Below are positions 5,003-7,027 of a stretch of 7,027 bases of DNA, one piece after another. The notes beneath the pieces were generated by a model that saw only the letters and a program-made list of their open reading frames with translations, made no database searches and was not told where the DNA came from. This DNA comes from JALZAA01 sp036005605 (GTDB lineage: Bacteria; Actinomycetota; Acidimicrobiia; IMCC26256; JACDBD01). Position 1 is the stretch's first letter. Each line of letters begins with the position of its first letter. The DNA is taken from positions 1 through 7,027 of the forward strand of contig DASYQJ010000083.1 in NCBI GenBank assembly GCA_036005605.1. The letters are read 5' to 3'. A program made the translations under genes and the position numbers.

Positions 5003-6569
5003 AGGCGTGGACGGTCCTCGCATTCGGCTCGGACGGATGGGTGAGCCCGGCGGGCCCAGCCCCGAACGCGCGCAGGATGTTCTCGGTGGTGGTGCTGACG
5101 ATCGCGTCGAACGGGGAGCCCGGTCCGGGTGGCGTCAGCTTGGTGATCCACCAGATCGAGCCGGAGGCGAAGACACCGGCTCCGCTGGGGGCGGTGTAGT
5201 ACGTCATGTCAGAGAAGCCGCCGCACTTGACCGGCGAGTGAGCGAGGATCTGCACGTTCGGGGGCACCTGCTTGCCCGGCGTGTAAGCGTCGCACTCGGG
5301 ACCGATGACGGTGGCGAGGCGCTGGTTCATCGTGACGCCGGTCCCATCGAACATCCAGGCATTCGGGGCGACGATGACCATGTCGTCGCGGACGGGATTG
5401 CACTTGTACTGCTGCCCGATCATGGCGTTCTCGGGCCGGTTCACGGGTGCGTCGCGCCAGTTGACGGTGACCACGGAAGGGTCCACCTTCCGCATCGGGT
5501 CCTCGTTCGCGGACTTGTAGCAGACCTGGTGGCGGTCAGGGCCGAGCGCCGACGGCTCGAAGCGGATCTGCCGGTACGCGGCGTTGGCGCCCAAGAACGC
5601 GAGGTTGACGCCCCGGTCGCGCGCTGCCTCCGCGCCGTCGCGCATCGGCTTCGACCAGTACTCGTCGTGACCGGGAGAGAGGAGCGCCCGGTGCTGTTGC
5701 ACGAGGTCCGGGCGGCGGTGGAAGTCGACGCTCGTCATGTAGCTCACGTCGTATCCCCGACCCTCCAGCAGCTGCACGAGGGGGAGCTCGAGCCCGACGA
5801 AGTCACCGGCGCCACCAGGCTGGTCGTAGGGGCGATCGAACGAGACGATGCGCCCGCGGTTCTCGAAACTCCGCCCGCCGCGGCCACGCCCGAAGTAGAG
5901 GGAGTAGCCGCCCCATTCGTTGTACGCCTGCCATTCGGTGACGGCGTTCATCATGAGGAACGCGGCGTGGCTCGAGTCGTCTCGCACGGTGAGCGGCACC
6001 CATTGCTGCACTCCCTCGACGGGAGCGACGAGCTTGAGCAGATAGCACCCCGACGGCCACGTGCTGTCGACGGGGACCGAGAGTGACGGTTCCCAACGGG
6101 TCTCGACGAGGTTCACGCCCGCCGTGACGGTGGCCGCAGGCTGCCGTTTCCCTGGGATGTCGGCCGACCTCCACACCAGCCGACCACCCGTCCCCCCGTA
6201 CCACCCCATCCGGTACGCCTCGACGTGGAACGACTGGGCGCGAGTCGACACGTGCATGGTCATCGTCTCGCCCTGCTGCGCGCTGACGGCACTTGCGTAG
6301 CCCTCGATGGCGCCGGCCTCGCCGACGCCGATGATCTGCCAGTCACCGGTGCCGGGCTTGGCGTTCTCCTCCGCGACCCACTCGGCATGGAGCGCGTCGG
6401 CGGGCACGAGCGGAGCGGTGGTCGCGGGCGGGACGGTCGCCGCCGGCCTGGCTCGAGGGTGGGGACGTGTGCGTTCGCTCCCATGCAGCTCGTCGAGCCC
6501 GATCGCAACGCCGGCGATCGCGGCGGCGCCGAACGCGGCCGCGCCGAACAGGAATTGCCGCCGGTCCAC
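5001..6569 (-). CDS. Tat-exported N,N-dimethylformamidase large-subunit-like protein
   Basis: This 522-residue protein (numbered from the GTG at 6569) begins with a twin-arginine signal: DRRQFLFG at 2-9, then a hydrophobic Ala/Gly segment to about 24. A Pro/Ala/Thr linker (31-60) follows. There is no lipobox cysteine and no obvious AxA cleavage site, so it may stay membrane-tethered. Residues about 75-195 look like a beta-sandwich. The region from about 200 to 505 resembles the C-terminal domain of the DmfA2-like family: WQAYN (213-217), GGYSLY (220-225), SPGHDEYWS (298-306) and an LGANAAYRQIRFE segment (326-338). The dimethylformamidase prototype has an iron centre held by two Tyr and one Glu; Y216, Y222 or Y225 and E303 are candidates, but this mapping is inference. 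The substrate is unknown, and amidase activity on dimethylformamide should not be assumed. Codons between an upstream ATG (6647) and the GTG have low G/C at third positions (about 16 of 26), unlike the body, so I prefer the GTG. Confidence 0.82.
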   Translation of the reverse strand: MDRRQFLFGAAAFGAAAIAGVAIGLDELHGSERTRPHPRARPAATVPPATTAPLVPADALHAEWVAEENAKPGTGDWQIIGVGEAGAIEGYASAVSAQQGETMTMHVSTRAQSFHVEAYRMGWYGGTGGRLVWRSADIPGKRQPAATVTAGVNLVETRWEPSLSVPVDSTWPSGCYLLKLVAPVEGVQQWVPLTVRDDSSHAAFLMMNAVTEWQAYNEWGGYSLYFGRGRGGRSFENRGRIVSFDRPYDQPGGAGDFVGLELPLVQLLEGRGYDVSYMTSVDFHRRPDLVQQHRALLSPGHDEYWSKPMRDGAEAARDRGVNLAFLGANAAYRQIRFEPSALGPDRHQVCYKSANEDPMRKVDPSVVTVNWRDAPVNRPENAMIGQQYKCNPVRDDMVIVAPNAWMFDGTGVTMNQRLATVIGPECDAYTPGKQVPPNVQILAHSPVKCGGFSDMTYYTAPSGAGVFASGSIWWITKLTPPGPGSPFDAIVSTTTENILRAFGAGPAGLTHPSEPNARTVHA

Positions 6570-6682
6570 TGCGATGTGATTACGGACAGGCGCATGAAGC
6601 GAGCATGAGAGATCGTCGAACCCCTGACGCCGGTCGTCCGTATACATCCCGTAACGTGACGCGACCCGAAACGGGAGGGTGG
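6570..6682. promoter_or_regulatory. Divergent intergenic region
   Basis: This 113-bp region separates the divergent secreted-protein gene and YceI-like gene. It has lower third-position-like G/C bias than its flanks and includes the palindrome GTATAC (6640-6645). A plus-strand TAACGT at 6652-6657 fits TANNNT and would give a 5' leader of about 20 nt carrying the GGGAGGG ribosome site at 6673-6679. On the minus strand TATACG (within 6637-6644) is the best -10 candidate. No convincing -35 boxes are seen. Confidence 0.35.
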
Positions 6683-7027
6683 ATGAGCCGGCTCACGAAG
6701 ATCCTGATCGGCTTGGGCGTGGCGATCATCGTGCTCGCCGGCCTGGCGGCCGGCGGGTGGTACTTCTTCATCAAGAGCGATCCCGAGCCGCCGGCCAAGA
6801 TCACGAAGACGACGACCGTGGGCGGGGGCACCCTCGACGGGACGTACCGGGTCGCCCCCGGCGACGCCAACAGCTTCGTCGGGTACCGCGTGACGGAACA
6901 GCTGGTGGGCGGGGCGATCGACCAGACGGCGACCGGCCGCACCAGCGACGTCACGGGCTCGTTCACGATCACGGGCACGACCGTGCGGGATGTCAGCGTG
7001 ACGGCGGATCTTCGGACCCTGACCTCC
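6683..7027 (+). CDS. Membrane-anchored YceI-like protein (3' end outside window)
   Basis: The visible 115 residues start with a short positive n-region (MSRLTK) and one membrane segment at about 7-30, followed by a Pro/Lys/Thr linker (31-50). From about residue 52 the sequence DGTYRVAPGDANSFVGYRV and the following SDVTGSFTITGTTVRDVSVTADL pattern match the start of the YceI lipocalin-like beta-barrel, a family that binds isoprenoid-type lipids. The anchor would place the barrel outside the membrane. About 100 further residues are expected beyond the window. The ATG at 6683 is supported by the strong GGGAGGG site 3 nt upstream of it (6673-6679). It is the only plus-strand gene in the window. 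The actual ligand is unknown. Confidence 0.85.
   Translation, partial: MSRLTKILIGLGVAIIVLAGLAAGGWYFFIKSDPEPPAKITKTTTVGGGTLDGTYRVAPGDANSFVGYRVTEQLVGGAIDQTATGRTSDVTGSFTITGTTVRDVSVTADLRTLTS

Noticed and set aside
5007..6086. A 359-codon plus-strand open frame opposite the secreted-protein gene
   Set aside because: It is a high-GC antisense shadow with no recognisable domain.
6580..6978. A 132-codon minus-strand open frame opposite the YceI-like gene
   Set aside because: The plus-strand frame has a strong ribosome site, a membrane segment and YceI features; the minus frame shows no motif.
1..7027. Defence system, CRISPR array, transposon or prophage
   Set aside because: No spaced direct repeats, transposase, integrase, nuclease or phage motifs are visible; gene content is metabolic and envelope-related.

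Overview
The window is GC-rich, densely packed DNA. Codon use (strong G/C at third positions), GTG starts, weak Shine-Dalgarno signals and a Tat-exported protein all suggest an actinomycete-type bacterium. An Acidimicrobiia or Thermoleophilia relative is my best guess, but this is inferred from gene style and not from a marker gene.

Layout, read on the minus strand from high to low coordinates. A Tat-secreted protein of the N,N-dimethylformamidase large-subunit-like family (5001-6569) ends in a 9-bp hairpin. Next comes a compact regulatory leader (4859-4966) with a TANNNT-type -10 box, a 12-residue leader peptide MNRLARTVIVIQ, a strong hairpin directly after its stop codon, and a textbook intrinsic terminator (8-bp stem, UUCG tetraloop, five U). 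It precedes the four-gene unit leuB (3807-4814), ilvE (2882-3802), cimA (1300-2895) and an unrecognised 181-residue protein (745-1290), with spacings of +4, -14 and +9 nt. A 16-bp-arm inverted repeat (705-741) follows the last stop. A separately promoted acyl-CoA dehydrogenase gene (1-674) then runs off the left edge. On the plus strand, a membrane-anchored YceI-like protein (6683-7027) is divergent from the secreted protein gene and runs off the right edge.

How the genes work together: CimA makes (R)-citramalate from pyruvate and acetyl-CoA. LeuB oxidises the isomerised product to 2-oxobutyrate, and also serves leucine synthesis. IlvE performs the last transamination to Ile, Val and Leu. The operon therefore encodes a threonine-independent entry into isoleucine synthesis plus shared branched-chain steps. 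The leader peptide ends in Val-Ile-Val-Ile, which are products of this pathway, and a terminator lies between it and leuB. This is the signature of ribosome-mediated transcription attenuation and is the most interesting element here. A clear antiterminator pairing could not be identified by eye.

A second regulatory site is a CCTGAC-N6-GTCAGG inverted repeat centred on the predicted -10 box of the acyl-CoA dehydrogenase gene. No RNA genes, insertion sequences, CRISPR arrays or phage genes were seen.
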